A stretch of 37,367 nt of DNA. Origin: Patescibacteria group bacterium. Lineage in GTDB: Bacteria > Patescibacteriota > Minisyncoccia > JAHIHE01 > JAGLIN01. The notes beneath the pieces were generated by a model that did not search any database, was not told where the DNA came from, and saw nothing but the letters and a program-made list of their open reading frames with translations. The DNA is taken from contig JARGGI010000010.1 in assembly GCA_029210775.1 (NCBI GenBank), forward strand, positions 1-37,367. Reading direction: 5' to 3'. Below are positions 23,801 through 32,796 of the stretch, piece by piece (the stretch's first letter is position 1; every line of letters starts with the position of its first letter). The position numbers and the translations under genes were made by a program.

Positions 23801-26800
23801 CATTCAAATCAATTCCGTTAAGAGTATCTACTTTTACAAATGTTCCACTCCAACTATCAACATAAACAGGAGTTTGATTACCATTTTTATATAATTTTGC
23901 CTTTCCATTTGAACTATCTAATACCCCGACGATATGAGTCCATTCTGATGAAATTGTTGTTGATGTAAAAATATCGCTTGTCGCATAAGAACTGGCACCT
24001 CTAAAATATAAATAACCAGAAGGGGCGACAAATATATTAATTTCAGGTCCAGGGCCCCGGCCAGCTCCATTTCCATTATGAATAATACGCTGACTTGAAT
24101 CTCCAATCAAATCTGGCTTAAGCCAAAATTCTATGCTCATATCATCACTTATCAAATCCGTTCCGACATATACGCTATCATTTATTCCATCAAATTTCAT
24201 TGAAGAATAAACCTTTTCTTCAATGTCATATCCTCCGCAATCACAAGCACAAGCAATTCCATCACCATCGCTATCAATTGAACTAGAACAATCAGTTCCT
24301 CCATCTATAAAGCCACAAGTACCAGCAGAACATCCGTTATTTTCATCAAGAATATTTCCCACACATTTGTCTGTCTTAATACCACCAGGGTCAATTTCAC
24401 AATATCCTGATGAACAAAGATTTCCTTGACCAAAGCAACCATTATAATAATCAAAACATCCAGGCGTTCCGCAAGGAATTCCTGCATTTGCTGGAATTGT
24501 AATCCAAGAATCAGGATTAGAAACTGAACAAGCATCAACAGCGCATTCGTCATCATATAAATATGTATTGCTTTTTGAAGAGTCGCAATAACCCCCACAA
24601 CATCTTCCATTTGCAAAATCACATAATTCTAAATTTACCTTATCAGAACCAGCACCAATGGGAGAATAATTAATTGGAATGTCATAACATTCACTATCTC
24701 TGACAGCAAGAGCATACGGAGCAATTAAATTCGTGGCGGGAATTGGATAAATTTCAGTTGTTTCGCCCGGAGGAAGCCAACCCAAACGCATTCTCCCAGT
24801 CCTACCACCATCAAACCATATTATTTTTATTGGAACATAATCCAATGAATTAAATGTATGAGTTCCCGTATGCGCAGGATATAAATATCCCCAATAACTA
24901 ATAACTTCTTCTCCATTAATATAAACCTTTATTCCATCATCACTTTGTGCGTAAATTTTATATTCCCCTATAACATCCGGCGTTATAAAACCTTCCCATG
25001 TCATAGCCGCATCATTTTGATCTTCCCAAACATTATCCGCATTTATCTGAATAGTAGAACCCCATGTATGGTCAAGACTTATATCAATATCGCTTCCTTT
25101 ATATGTTCCTTTTCTATCAGTTCCAATATAACTATGTGTATAATAATCATAATTTAATCCTCCCTCAAGTCCCACATACTTTTCATTTGAATTTGGACTT
25201 GCATCCTTAGCCCACATATAATAATTTACAAAATCACCGTGATTGAAAGGACCAACTTCCTGAGTACAATCACAAATAACATTAACCCCGCTTGGACAAC
25301 TGCCACAATTTTTCTCCTGCCAAACACCTCCATTTACTCGCCAAAAAATCTTATATTCTGCTATTCCATTCGGATCTGCAACGTGGGCAGAGATTTTAAT
25401 CATATTTGTTTTACTATCAAGCACTTCTGGAGCTCCTGTCATATTCGTATTTGTTCCATCAGCAACCGTTAATTTAGAATAGGTTAATGTGTTATCACAG
25501 CGAATATCAGACCACTCTCCTTTTTGCATACATTCATTTGAAGCATTACATTCAAAATCTCTAAACACTCTTGGAGTCGCAAGAATGTCACATCCATCAA
25601 GTTTTCTATCGTTCTCTGCAACACCATAATTACAATATCCTCCAAAACAGTTATAGTCTCTTTTTTCGCATCCAAGAGGACTGTATGGACTTACATCATA
25701 AGGAGATGTTGTTGGAATATTTAATGGGGATTGAAGTACACTTGGTGTAAATGAGAAACATCCACTTGACTCACCAGATTCTTCATCCATACAAGGTAAA
25801 TTGTTTTTCGCAGGGTCAACTATTTTTTCTAAAATCGTTCCATTACATACTTCCTTTGCACAATTGCTATCATAGGGATCGGGACTTCCCGTATTTACAG
25901 AAGAAATATTACAAACCAAATCACAACATTTTCCTGTGCTTACTAAGCAATTATCACCATTACTAACTGCATCACATTCGCGACTTTTGACAATGAAAAA
26001 CTTAGTCGGAGTTGTCGTAACATTTTCATTTTCACTAAAATCTGTTACTTTTGAATAATATTCAACCACAGTTCCGGGAGAAGTTGGAAAAGAATTAATA
26101 TCCAATAAAATGTTAGCACTACTTACACCCGGATGCTCATCACAAAATCCATTTGCATCCACATCATTGCAATAATAAGTTGACCATGGACTAGTGTCTC
26201 CAACTCTGTAATATATATAATTTTTCAAAATTCCGTTTGAATCAGAAGCTACAGATTTTAAGGTCATAGAAACATCATCATCATAGAATTCATCCGTTTC
26301 AATTGGACTTGTTCTTGAAAGTGAAACAGTTGGACCGCTCCCATCACAAGATGACGCTTCAGTGCCATCAATCATCCCATCACAATCATCATCAATTCCA
26401 TTACTACAGGTTCCAGGCCAAAGCACTCCTTCTCCTGGTGATGGCGCAAGAATATTTCCAAGACTACTTGCGATTGGCAAAGAATGAAATACACCTCCAC
26501 TTTTCGCATAAACATAAACATCCACAGTATCATAAGGATAAACACCTTCTATATCACAACCTGCAACAAAATCAATTCCACAAATTCGATTAGATCCAGT
26601 TCCTGAACAAATATCGTTCATCTTTGAACTTATATTATTCTCATTTATAACTCTTTCTTTTTTAATTCCAGTTGAACTATCAATATTATCAACTCTTATA
26701 TAAAAATCATCTCCAAAGGCTTGTCCAGAAGGATCTATAACATTTATTTGTATATTTTCTTCAACATTTCGAAATAATGGAGAAGGATTATAGAAAGAAG

Positions 26801-27905
26801 CTGTTGCAACAATAACAGTTTCTTCAGGATCAATTTTCACATGATTATCATTTAAATCAAAAGCACTAGAAGCGTAACTTATAGCAGTTCCAGAAACAAA
26901 AGATCCCAAAAAATCAGTTTCACAAACGATAGTTTGACCAAACAAATTACAATCAGTCTTGCTATCTGAAACAGCATCAACTGTCCATGAAATGTTATGT
27001 TTCTTAAAACCAATATCATCTACTGCAGTAGATTTAATTTTAAATTTATCAGTGGCATATAGCGTACCAGATGGACTTCTTGTAATACTTATCGTCGGAG
27101 GACTTTCATCACAAACAGAAGCCGTTATGCTTTCATATATTTTTTGTAACTCAATATCCAACTGAGAAGAGGATATAGAATTACAGTTTGCAAGCGGAGG
27201 CGATGAAGCGTCTGCTGGAATATAATAACAATCAGAAGGTAAAATTTCAGGTCTTCTAATGAAATTTTCAGCATTAGTTTTATTTGATCCTATTAATTCA
27301 TCTAATCCCACTCCAATGGCAATGATCCTAATTCCAAGACTATGAGCAATTTGAAGCTCGTTTTCTGCTAATGAAGCATTAGATTCAGTCGTAGGTCCAC
27401 CAAAAATAATAATCATAGTTTTTGTAGCTTCGTCATTCGTAGTACTTGTTAAAGCAGTTCGAGATTTCAAAATAGCTCCTGACAAATAACGTCCACCAGA
27501 AGGAAAGTCCGACAAAGGACCAGGATCTGCACTTAATACATTTTGAATAATACTATAAGTTTGAGTCAATGACCAACTAGACGTATTATAATTATAAACC
27601 AAAAGTCCAACTTGATGATGTCTGTTTGAAGGATTAATAGCAGTAGGATTTGTAGAAAACAGACCCGATTCAATCCCACTTTCATTTTTATATATAAAAT
27701 CTTTACTTGCTTGCTTTATAAAATCAAATTCTGATGCAGTCATACTTGCAGAATAATCCAATGTCAATATTACATCAGCAGGACCCTTACAAGTTGCAGC
27801 TTGTGAAATACTAAAAATTCCAGAGAGAAACAAAGTGAAAAGAATTGAGAAAAACATTATAATATTTTTCTTAATAATTTTGTTTTTTATATTATTACGT
27901 TTCAT
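20838..27905 (-). CDS. Giant secreted multidomain adhesin (VWA, PA14, two LamG), PilY1-like position
   Basis: A 2355-residue protein with a signal peptide (about 1-36, ending SISQAA). Domains in order: VWA (about 38-265) starting DVILTLDYSASM, a DxSxS MIDAS motif, though the usual late Asp is replaced in IIIFGGPTTES; Ig-like strands; a MopE-type SNGIDDDCDGMID near 502-515; Cys-rich knots; a PA14-like domain (about 935-1050) with YAQSDDGIKVYINGE; two LamG/concanavalin domains (about 1235-1435 and 1455-1650) that are paralogous (FDGINDSVYV and FDGINDYVKT, both ending in DxVRIYNRALSD-like stretches); a second MopE-like motif near 1702; GGSGY repeats (about 1735-1825); and a Cys-rich C-terminus. 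No LPXTG or C-terminal membrane anchor. Its place next to minor pilins and an N-terminal VWA suggest a tip adhesin like PilY1, but it lacks the PilY1 propeller. Confidence 0.85.
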   Translation of the reverse strand: MKRNNIKNKIIKKNIIMFFSILFTLFLSGIFSISQAATCKGPADVILTLDYSASMTASEFDFIKQASKDFIYKNESGIESGLFSTNPTAINPSNRHHQVGLLVYNYNTSSWSLTQTYSIIQNVLSADPGPLSDFPSGGRYLSGAILKSRTALTSTTNDEATKTMIIIFGGPTTESNASLAENELQIAHSLGIRIIAIGVGLDELIGSNKTNAENFIRRPEILPSDCYYIPADASSPPLANCNSISSSQLDIELQKIYESITASVCDESPPTISITRSPSGTLYATDKFKIKSTAVDDIGFKKHNISWTVDAVSDSKTDCNLFGQTIVCETDFLGSFVSGTAISYASSAFDLNDNHVKIDPEETVIVATASFYNPSPLFRNVEENIQINVIDPSGQAFGDDFYIRVDNIDSSTGIKKERVINENNISSKMNDICSGTGSNRICGIDFVAGCDIEGVYPYDTVDVYVYAKSGGVFHSLPIASSLGNILAPSPGEGVLWPGTCSNGIDDDCDGMIDGTEASSCDGSGPTVSLSRTSPIETDEFYDDDVSMTLKSVASDSNGILKNYIYYRVGDTSPWSTYYCNDVDANGFCDEHPGVSSANILLDINSFPTSPGTVVEYYSKVTDFSENENVTTTPTKFFIVKSRECDAVSNGDNCLVSTGKCCDLVCNISSVNTGSPDPYDSNCAKEVCNGTILEKIVDPAKNNLPCMDEESGESSGCFSFTPSVLQSPLNIPTTSPYDVSPYSPLGCEKRDYNCFGGYCNYGVAENDRKLDGCDILATPRVFRDFECNASNECMQKGEWSDIRCDNTLTYSKLTVADGTNTNMTGAPEVLDSKTNMIKISAHVADPNGIAEYKIFWRVNGGVWQEKNCGSCPSGVNVICDCTQEVGPFNHGDFVNYYMWAKDASPNSNEKYVGLEGGLNYDYYTHSYIGTDRKGTYKGSDIDISLDHTWGSTIQINADNVWEDQNDAAMTWEGFITPDVIGEYKIYAQSDDGIKVYINGEEVISYWGYLYPAHTGTHTFNSLDYVPIKIIWFDGGRTGRMRLGWLPPGETTEIYPIPATNLIAPYALAVRDSECYDIPINYSPIGAGSDKVNLELCDFANGRCCGGYCDSSKSNTYLYDDECAVDACSVSNPDSWITIPANAGIPCGTPGCFDYYNGCFGQGNLCSSGYCEIDPGGIKTDKCVGNILDENNGCSAGTCGFIDGGTDCSSSIDSDGDGIACACDCGGYDIEEKVYSSMKFDGINDSVYVGTDLISDDMSIEFWLKPDLIGDSSQRIIHNGNGAGRGPGPEINIFVAPSGYLYFRGASSYATSDIFTSTTISSEWTHIVGVLDSSNGKAKLYKNGNQTPVYVDSWSGTFVKVDTLNGIDLNDFKNFSISGRAGRRYAGLLDELRVYNRALYPEEIEDHYNGIFADNTGLVSYWDFDEGTGEIVGDSSGNGNDGSLSNVDGTLYNMDESDWVNGKYGYGLDFDGINDYVKTNSFSIPNTNNVITFSGWINNSKKTAHQTLIADATQSGSTGFLFLYRQYDNDYLIWQFAFGTSYSYFYSSSNFFTGYDNQWVYVTAVVDYANKTAKFYRNGELINTATTTLNMLFPNLSRSKYIGSYNSSAHRFDGLMDDVRIYNRALSDAEVEEHYKGVFTDNSGLVGYWNFNEGTGTVVNEISGNGPQWVNYGNGDDKDSAGNPIGILNRNVPVPWQVCTDTKDNDCDLISDENVVNNSYCDGEVETVSIKATSKKSGVVQGNATAVIDTISGKVISVTVVDGGSGYVSDPKVEISGGGASTAASISAILTGDIITDFFVIDGGSGYTSVPIVTISGGDILSISQPFASVYNNSIDSVNDDFTLTAMASDSLGISQILIEWTNDNWKTTGSVSCNNVTICSACVFGGSCANPQIDPVLLKADSVFKYRAIAVDNSSNNNIKKTSEQGFVVLHSNISPYLTNLIITEPDFCKEGLKYKLYWAFNDADLDIQDYYEIQVKEGNDDFSVGPFVVNIKKVAVDGYHQINKGENMVSGLTVTGVANNYIENGGALWITDEWKGGIVKITSGTGIGQERVVLSNDINRIYMTSNWTTNPAIGDTFEVTSMNLEYGSKSYYWRVRVTDNHDVYPRTSDWVVYDDLKNPDGDGNSKTFTTPQNPYPVVDFVAHPFDNSVNPPVENLNKECAYETYEDTTSVDKCLFGEDIIFHKTIGCASSDSNMCLSLEKSRCDDVYCVECTDNSTCNKFNGATNYVCNSGVCQTASNVCNNDSDCKSTNYAKCEVSECVQCDADSQCTKFGLNYLCNGGKCEYFKKLEWDFFGDLSVDSTDSDPINNYVESVFDVHDVSLKATDIEGKFCIKTKKIPFGGDKYPKWNEVHSSN

Positions 27906-27936
27906 TTTGTTAATCTTTAAAATAATTAAAAATTTA

Positions 27937-28599
27937 TTATTTCTTTTGCTTTATACCTACGCCACTTTCTCCAGTGGCAATCAAGCTTATTATATCTTTG
28001 CAAGTATCAAAACTAACTGCATAAGTGTTATTTTTTAAATCTAAAAATATTGCAGACTTCACTTGCTGTTCATCCTGATTTCCATCATTACCATATATGG
28101 CTAAAAACCCCAACACTTCGCAATCACCCTCAGTTGAAACCTGCACCCTCATCTTAAGCTTATTGTTAACACAATCACTACTCAAAACTTCAAAACTTCC
28201 TTGACATTTTTCAATTATTTTTTTTATTTCATCTCTGACAGCTTTATTTTTTTTGCTAATCGCTGTTTTTCCATCTGCATCAATTGTGCCAACCCCAAAA
28301 TCCCCCCTACAATCATAAATTTCACATACAGAATATTTCTTGTCATTACAAAGAAAATATTTATCACAATCTGAACTTACGCAATTTCCTTCCAGTAAAT
28401 CGCATCCTGGAAAATATTTTGAAAAATAATTTTCTTGAACATTATTTTTTTCAGGATACATATTATTATCAACATCTATTACATCTTTAAGCTGAATTAA
28501 TCCCCCAACAGTATAAAATAACAATAAACCCAAAATGATTATTGTGAGCTTCATTAAAACAGCTGGAAAATTAACTTTTTTTGTTTTTGTTTTGTTCAT
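27937..28599 (-). CDS. Anchored Cys-rich pilus-operon protein, unknown
   Basis: A 220-residue protein with a basic N-terminus and one membrane segment at about 14-34 (LMKLTIIILGLLLFYTVGGLI). The external part holds about ten cysteines (GCDLLEGNC, CDKYFLCNDKKYSVCEIYDC and later CQ, DCVNNK, DCEVLG, TCKD), which would form disulfides outside the membrane. The last part (about 140-205) looks beta-rich. It is placed between pilO and the giant adhesin gene, 31 bp from the latter. No family name; a role in displaying or folding the adhesin is a guess from position. Confidence 0.65.
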   Translation of the reverse strand: MNKTKTKKVNFPAVLMKLTIIILGLLLFYTVGGLIQLKDVIDVDNNMYPEKNNVQENYFSKYFPGCDLLEGNCVSSDCDKYFLCNDKKYSVCEIYDCRGDFGVGTIDADGKTAISKKNKAVRDEIKKIIEKCQGSFEVLSSDCVNNKLKMRVQVSTEGDCEVLGFLAIYGNDGNQDEQQVKSAIFLDLKNNTYAVSFDTCKDIISLIATGESGVGIKQKK

Positions 28600-28612
28600 A
28601 ATTTTAAAATTA

Positions 28613-28945
28613 TTAATATGATTTAGTAAAAGGATCTTTTTCTCTTTTTTTATATATATTTTCTTTAATTAAATTTCTATATATTACTATCTCATCGACT
28701 TGACTATTTTCTAAAAGACGCTCTATAGTATTTCTATTTTTGTTTATCCTGTTATCATAGACACTGATATTATTCTCAATTAATTCATTATAACCAGGTA
28801 TATCTTGTTCAACAGGACTTACTATTACAAAAGAATATATAGCCACAGAAATAAAAACAATTAGGACTAAAAAATTAATAGCAAAATTTTTTTTACTTTT
28901 TATTTTCTTTATTATTATTTTCACAAAACCTCTTTTTTCTTCCAT
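28613..28945 (-). CDS. Small bitopic pilus-operon protein, unknown (PilP position)
   Basis: A 110-residue protein with a Lys-rich cytoplasmic start, one membrane segment (about 22-41, FAINFLVLIVFISVAIYSFV), and a short external helical tail ending KKREKDPFTKSY. It follows pilO by 6 bp, where PilP stands in Gram-negative operons. The ending DPFTKSY resembles the DPF motif common at the start of the PilP external part, but the protein is too short to call PilP. No secretin is encoded in the window. Confidence 0.55.
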   Translation of the reverse strand: MEEKRGFVKIIIKKIKSKKNFAINFLVLIVFISVAIYSFVIVSPVEQDIPGYNELIENNISVYDNRINKNRNTIERLLENSQVDEIVIYRNLIKENIYKKREKDPFTKSY

Positions 28946-28951
28946 ATAATT

Positions 28952-29563
28952 TTAATAATAGAAAAAACTAATTTCAATATTATAATTTAAAATTGTGACT
29001 GGCAATAATTCACTTTCATTTTCTTCTGATATACCCATAGCCGTCTTCATTGACACAGAATCAACTTGCACAAAAGGAATACTTCTTTCAATATTTTCTA
29101 AAAAATCAATAAAATTCTCGAAACTACCAGAAGCCGAAAAACTAATACCTTTACTTTTTACATTATTTTCTACCTCTTTATTTTTAAAAATGTTCTTTTT
29201 GTCAAAAACGGATAAAGACTCTATATTAATGTTTCTGTCTTTGGCAAGTTTTTCAATATGAGCTAAATAATCTTCATAATTATCTCTATCTGAAATTAAA
29301 TTTTTAATTTTATCCATATTTCTTAGATAATTTTCTTTGCTTTCTATATCTTCAATACTTTGTATTCTTTTAAGCTGAAATTCTCGAGATTTTATGTTTT
29401 GTTCTTTTATATTTATTTCCAACTTCTTAATTTCAGCTTCTTGATGCAAAGGCATGATAATAAAATATATACAAAAAGAAGCAATAACCAAAATTAAAAA
29501 TAATATCACAAAGTCTTGTGGAATTTTTTTCTTATTATAATTTACATTAATATTATTAGTCAT
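28952..29563 (-). CDS. pilO: Type IV pilus assembly protein PilO-like
   Basis: A 203-residue bitopic protein with a membrane segment at about 19-37 (FVILFLILVIASFCIYFII), a coiled coil (about 42-95, rich in Glu and Lys) and a ferredoxin-like external domain containing SFSASGSFENFIDFLENIERSIPFVQVDSVSM, the typical PilO stretch. PilO pairs with PilN to form the alignment complex of the pilus machine. It follows pilN by 40 bp. The call rests on size, topology and this motif; sequence identity in the family is low. Confidence 0.82.
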   Translation of the reverse strand: MTNNINVNYNKKKIPQDFVILFLILVIASFCIYFIIMPLHQEAEIKKLEINIKEQNIKSREFQLKRIQSIEDIESKENYLRNMDKIKNLISDRDNYEDYLAHIEKLAKDRNINIESLSVFDKKNIFKNKEVENNVKSKGISFSASGSFENFIDFLENIERSIPFVQVDSVSMKTAMGISEENESELLPVTILNYNIEISFFYY

Positions 29564-29603
29564 TGTTAAAAAAGTAATTCAAACTAAAGTAATCGTTAAA
29601 ATA

Positions 29604-30500
29604 TTAATATTTAATCCTCATCAAACCATTAAACTCCACAAAACCCTTATATTCCTTTTCATTTAAATATTTTTCTTTACCACAATATTTTTCTTTCTCA
29701 GAATTTTCTTCCATAAAACATACTTCACAGCAAATAAAAACTTCATTTATAATAGTTTTAAATTCTCTCTGAAAATCACCTTCAAGAGATGCTATTTTTT
29801 CCAAATCATATGCTATTCCATCAAATTCTACTTCTAATATTTCTCCCTTTTCAGGGATTTCTTTCATATTTGCAGAAAAATTATTTATTTTTATATACCT
29901 ATCTGTCTTAAAAGAAAGCATTGATAAACCAAAATCCCAATAATTCCTATGATATAAAATTGTATCCTTTTTTAATTTTAATTGACCGTCAAATTCTGCT
30001 TCCTGATTACTATTGATGTTAATTCCATTTATTACAACTTTATTTACTAAATAATAATTTTTAAAAACAGCAATTTGGTTTACAGCAGCACTATAATTTT
30101 CTGCAACTGCACTAAAATCAAAAATTATGGAATCTTCATTTTCTTGAAATGCTCCATCCAATAAGTAGACATCTTTGTTTATTATTTTTTGAATAAATTT
30201 TAAAGCTCGAGAATAATAATAGTGCTTTTGTAATATATTGGAGGATTCATTGATTTTATTCTCTGCAAGTGGAGATTTTTTTTTATCTATTTCATCTTTT
30301 ATCTCAACATCTAATTTATCTAATTTCAAATCAATATCTTCAATCTTTTTTTGAGCCATTGCTTTTTCATAATAGAACCCAATAAAAAGAACGGTTGAAA
30401 TAAATATCATAAAAAAGGAAATCAAAAATATATCCCTTCTTTGTTTTTTCAAACTACTCTTTATTTTTATACTTGTTGGAAGTAAATTTATAGAAGACAT
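29604..30500 (-). CDS. pilN: Type IV pilus assembly protein PilN-like
   Basis: A 298-residue bitopic protein starting with the PilN signature INLLP (MSSINLLPTSIK), which binds PilM in known systems, followed by a membrane segment (about 25-44), a coiled coil and an external domain. It is about 100 residues longer than usual PilN; the extra C-terminal part has cysteines (FICCEVCFMEE, KYCGKEKY) and ends with a strand EFNGLMRIKY. It is the first gene of the pilus transcription unit, with a strong promoter upstream. pilM and the ATPases are absent here, so the machine is encoded at more than one place. Confidence 0.82.
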   Translation of the reverse strand: MSSINLLPTSIKIKSSLKKQRRDIFLISFFMIFISTVLFIGFYYEKAMAQKKIEDIDLKLDKLDVEIKDEIDKKKSPLAENKINESSNILQKHYYYSRALKFIQKIINKDVYLLDGAFQENEDSIIFDFSAVAENYSAAVNQIAVFKNYYLVNKVVINGININSNQEAEFDGQLKLKKDTILYHRNYWDFGLSMLSFKTDRYIKINNFSANMKEIPEKGEILEVEFDGIAYDLEKIASLEGDFQREFKTIINEVFICCEVCFMEENSEKEKYCGKEKYLNEKEYKGFVEFNGLMRIKY

Positions 30501-30531
30501 AAAAATTTTAACATATAATAAAACACTTTAT

Positions 30532-30559
30532 ATTATACCACATACAAGGAAATATCGAA
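30532..30559 (-). promoter_or_regulatory. Pilus operon promoter (extended -10)
   Basis: TATAAT (30532-30537) preceded by TGG (extended -10) on the minus strand, with TTCGAT (30554-30559) 16 bp upstream. It lies 31 bp before the pilN ATG and would drive the 13-kb pilus operon. Confidence 0.6.
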
Positions 30560-30564
30560 AAAAT

Positions 30565-31119
30565 TTAAATAATATTCATTTCTTTTAATGCTCTTTCAAA
30601 TATATAGACGGCTCTTTTTACTTCTTCGGTTTCAACATCAAAATTCTCATTTTCCTTGATCTTCTTTTTAAGTTTATATGCCCAAACTATATCTTCTTTA
30701 AATTCCAACTGGCTATCAGGAATCTTTCTTAATCTTTCTTCAATGTTACTTCCAGAAAAATTAGCTATTTTTAGAACCTTATTAAACAATTCTTCTGCGC
30801 CAACAACAGCTTTTTTTTGATTTTCAGAACTATCAGACTCTAAATTAGCTACAATTAATTCCCATTCTTTTTGAACTTTTGTTTTTGGAAGTCTTCCTGC
30901 CTCCATTGCCTCTTCTATCATTTCTTTTAATCTAACTTTGAAACTGCCCTCTACTCTGAATACAATCAAAATTATCGCCACAATAAACAAAATTGTCACA
31001 AAAATAAATAGATATTTAATTAAAGCAAAAAGAAACGACCACCATCCAATATAAATAACCAATCCACCTAATTTCAAGGTTTCTGCTGCTTGAACTGATT
31101 GAATAAAAAATCCTATCAT
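30565..31119 (-). CDS. Membrane-anchored helical protein, unknown
   Basis: A 184-residue protein with two hydrophobic stretches (about 1-26, a possible signal or first helix, and 32-56) and a long soluble C-terminal part. The soluble part is helical with EAMEAGRLPKTKVQKEWELI and a late DIVWAYKLKKKIKENENFDV. It lies 9 bp after gatA on the same strand and before the pilus promoter, so it is more likely to be expressed with gatA. I do not recognise a named family. Confidence 0.65.
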   Translation of the reverse strand: MIGFFIQSVQAAETLKLGGLVIYIGWWSFLFALIKYLFIFVTILFIVAIILIVFRVEGSFKVRLKEMIEEAMEAGRLPKTKVQKEWELIVANLESDSSENQKKAVVGAEELFNKVLKIANFSGSNIEERLRKIPDSQLEFKEDIVWAYKLKKKIKENENFDVETEEVKRAVYIFERALKEMNII

Positions 31120-31128
31120 AATTAAAAA

Positions 31129-32625
31129 TTAGATTCTCGGTTTTTTAAGATGCCAATTAGTATTTTTTTCATATACATTTGCAAGTTTTAAAACATTTTT
31201 TTCATCAAATGCTTTGCCGATTATTTGCATTCCAATTGGCATCTCATTTTTCCCATCTTTTGGTTCAGAAAATCCACAAGGAACAGAAACAGCTGGCAAT
31301 CCCGCAAGACTGACAGCACTCAAGAAGATATCTTCCATATACATTTCCAAGGGATTACCACTATGCTCGCCAATTTTGAAAGCAACATTTGGAGTAGTTG
31401 GTGTAATCATAATATCAACTTTTTTAAAAGCTTCATCAAAATCTTTTTTTATCAATGATCGAACTTTTTGTGCTTTCAAATAATATGCATCATAATATCC
31501 GCTACTAAGTGCATATGTGCCAAGCATTATTCTTCTTTTTGCCTCGCTACCAAAACCTTTTCCTTTTGACTTGCAATATATTTCAATTAAATTTTTTGCT
31601 TGAACACTATCATCATTTGTCGCGGAATATCCAAAACGAATTCCGTCAAATCTTGCTAAATTTGAACTCACTTCAGAAGGTGTAATAATGTAATAAGTTG
31701 GAACTGCATATTTTGTATGTAAAAGACGAATTTCAACCACTAAAGCACCCAAGCTTTCAATTTTTTTTATAGCTTCTTCAATCGCTTCTTTTATGTTAAC
31801 ATTTAATTCATCGAGGAAATATTCACTGGGAATGCCAATTTTCAAGCCTTTAATGTTATCATCTTTTAGATATTCTTTGTAGTTATCAACTTCATTACTT
31901 GATGTTGTTGAATCTTTCTGATCAACTCCCGCAATTTTTTCAAGAATTATGGCAGCATCTATAACATTTTTTGCCATAATGCTCGGACAATCTGTTGAAG
32001 ATGTCATCGAAATCAAACCAAAACGAGAAACCCTGCCATAGGTTGGTTTTAATCCTACCAAGTTACAAAACGCCGCAGGTTGTCTAATTGATCCTCCTGT
32101 GTCACTCCCAATTGAATAGATACATTGGTCTGCTGCCACTGAAGATGCGCTTCCACCAGACGATCCTCCAGGAACTCTCTCTTGATCCCAAGGATTATGA
32201 CTTGTAAAAAAATCAGAATTTTCAGTTGATGCACCGTGTGCAAATGCATCACAATTCACTTTTCCAAGCATTACCATTCCCTCTTTTTTAAGTCTTGAAA
32301 TCAAAGTGGCATCATAAGCTGGAATATAATTTTTCAAAATATTTGATGACGCAGTTGTTAAAACTCCTTTAGTATTTATTATATCCTTAATTGAACATGG
32401 AATTCCTAATAAAAAATTATTATTAGCTTCTCCTTTATTTATTTTTCTGTCCGCTTCTCCTGCCTGCTCAATTGCCTCATCTTCTGTTACTGTGATAAAA
32501 GACTTAATTTTATCATCTGTCTTTTTTATATAGGAAAGATACGCCTTTGTTAATTCAACTGATGAAAATTCTTTTTTTCTTAAACCTTCACTGGCCTTTG
32601 TTATAGTTAATTTATCTAATTCCAT
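31129..32625 (-). CDS. gatA: Asp-tRNA(Asn)/Glu-tRNA(Gln) amidotransferase subunit A
   Basis: GatA releases ammonia from glutamine so that GatB can amidate mischarged Glu-tRNA(Gln) or Asp-tRNA(Asn). The 498-residue protein is a standard amidase-signature enzyme with the Ser-cisSer-Lys triad: Lys in GIPCSIKDIINTKG (about 82), cis-Ser and nucleophile Ser in GGSSGGSASSVAADQ and SDTGGSIRQPAAFC (about 155-182). The C-terminus has ITPTTPNVAFKIGE and GLPAVSVPCGF. gatC lies upstream, with 171 bp between them; gatB is not in the window, so the operon is split. The indirect pathway is usual where GlnRS or AsnRS is missing. Confidence 0.95.
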   Translation of the reverse strand: MELDKLTITKASEGLRKKEFSSVELTKAYLSYIKKTDDKIKSFITVTEDEAIEQAGEADRKINKGEANNNFLLGIPCSIKDIINTKGVLTTASSNILKNYIPAYDATLISRLKKEGMVMLGKVNCDAFAHGASTENSDFFTSHNPWDQERVPGGSSGGSASSVAADQCIYSIGSDTGGSIRQPAAFCNLVGLKPTYGRVSRFGLISMTSSTDCPSIMAKNVIDAAIILEKIAGVDQKDSTTSSNEVDNYKEYLKDDNIKGLKIGIPSEYFLDELNVNIKEAIEEAIKKIESLGALVVEIRLLHTKYAVPTYYIITPSEVSSNLARFDGIRFGYSATNDDSVQAKNLIEIYCKSKGKGFGSEAKRRIMLGTYALSSGYYDAYYLKAQKVRSLIKKDFDEAFKKVDIMITPTTPNVAFKIGEHSGNPLEMYMEDIFLSAVSLAGLPAVSVPCGFSEPKDGKNEMPIGMQIIGKAFDEKNVLKLANVYEKNTNWHLKKPRI

Positions 32626-32796
32626 AGTTTATTTTTTTATATATATTTAATCTAATGTTCTTTAAATCCAAGAATTAACCCATCTATTATTTTTTAGATA
32701 ATTGCTTAGCATCCTTTTCTTAACCAACCCTAAAATAATGAAACATCTTCTTCCCCTTTTTACAGTTTATACTTAATACCTACCACTTAATACTAA

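Noticed and set aside
20838-27905. Overlapping frames on both strands within the giant adhesin gene
   Set aside because: They are shadows of one continuous 2355-codon frame with domain-level sense throughout.
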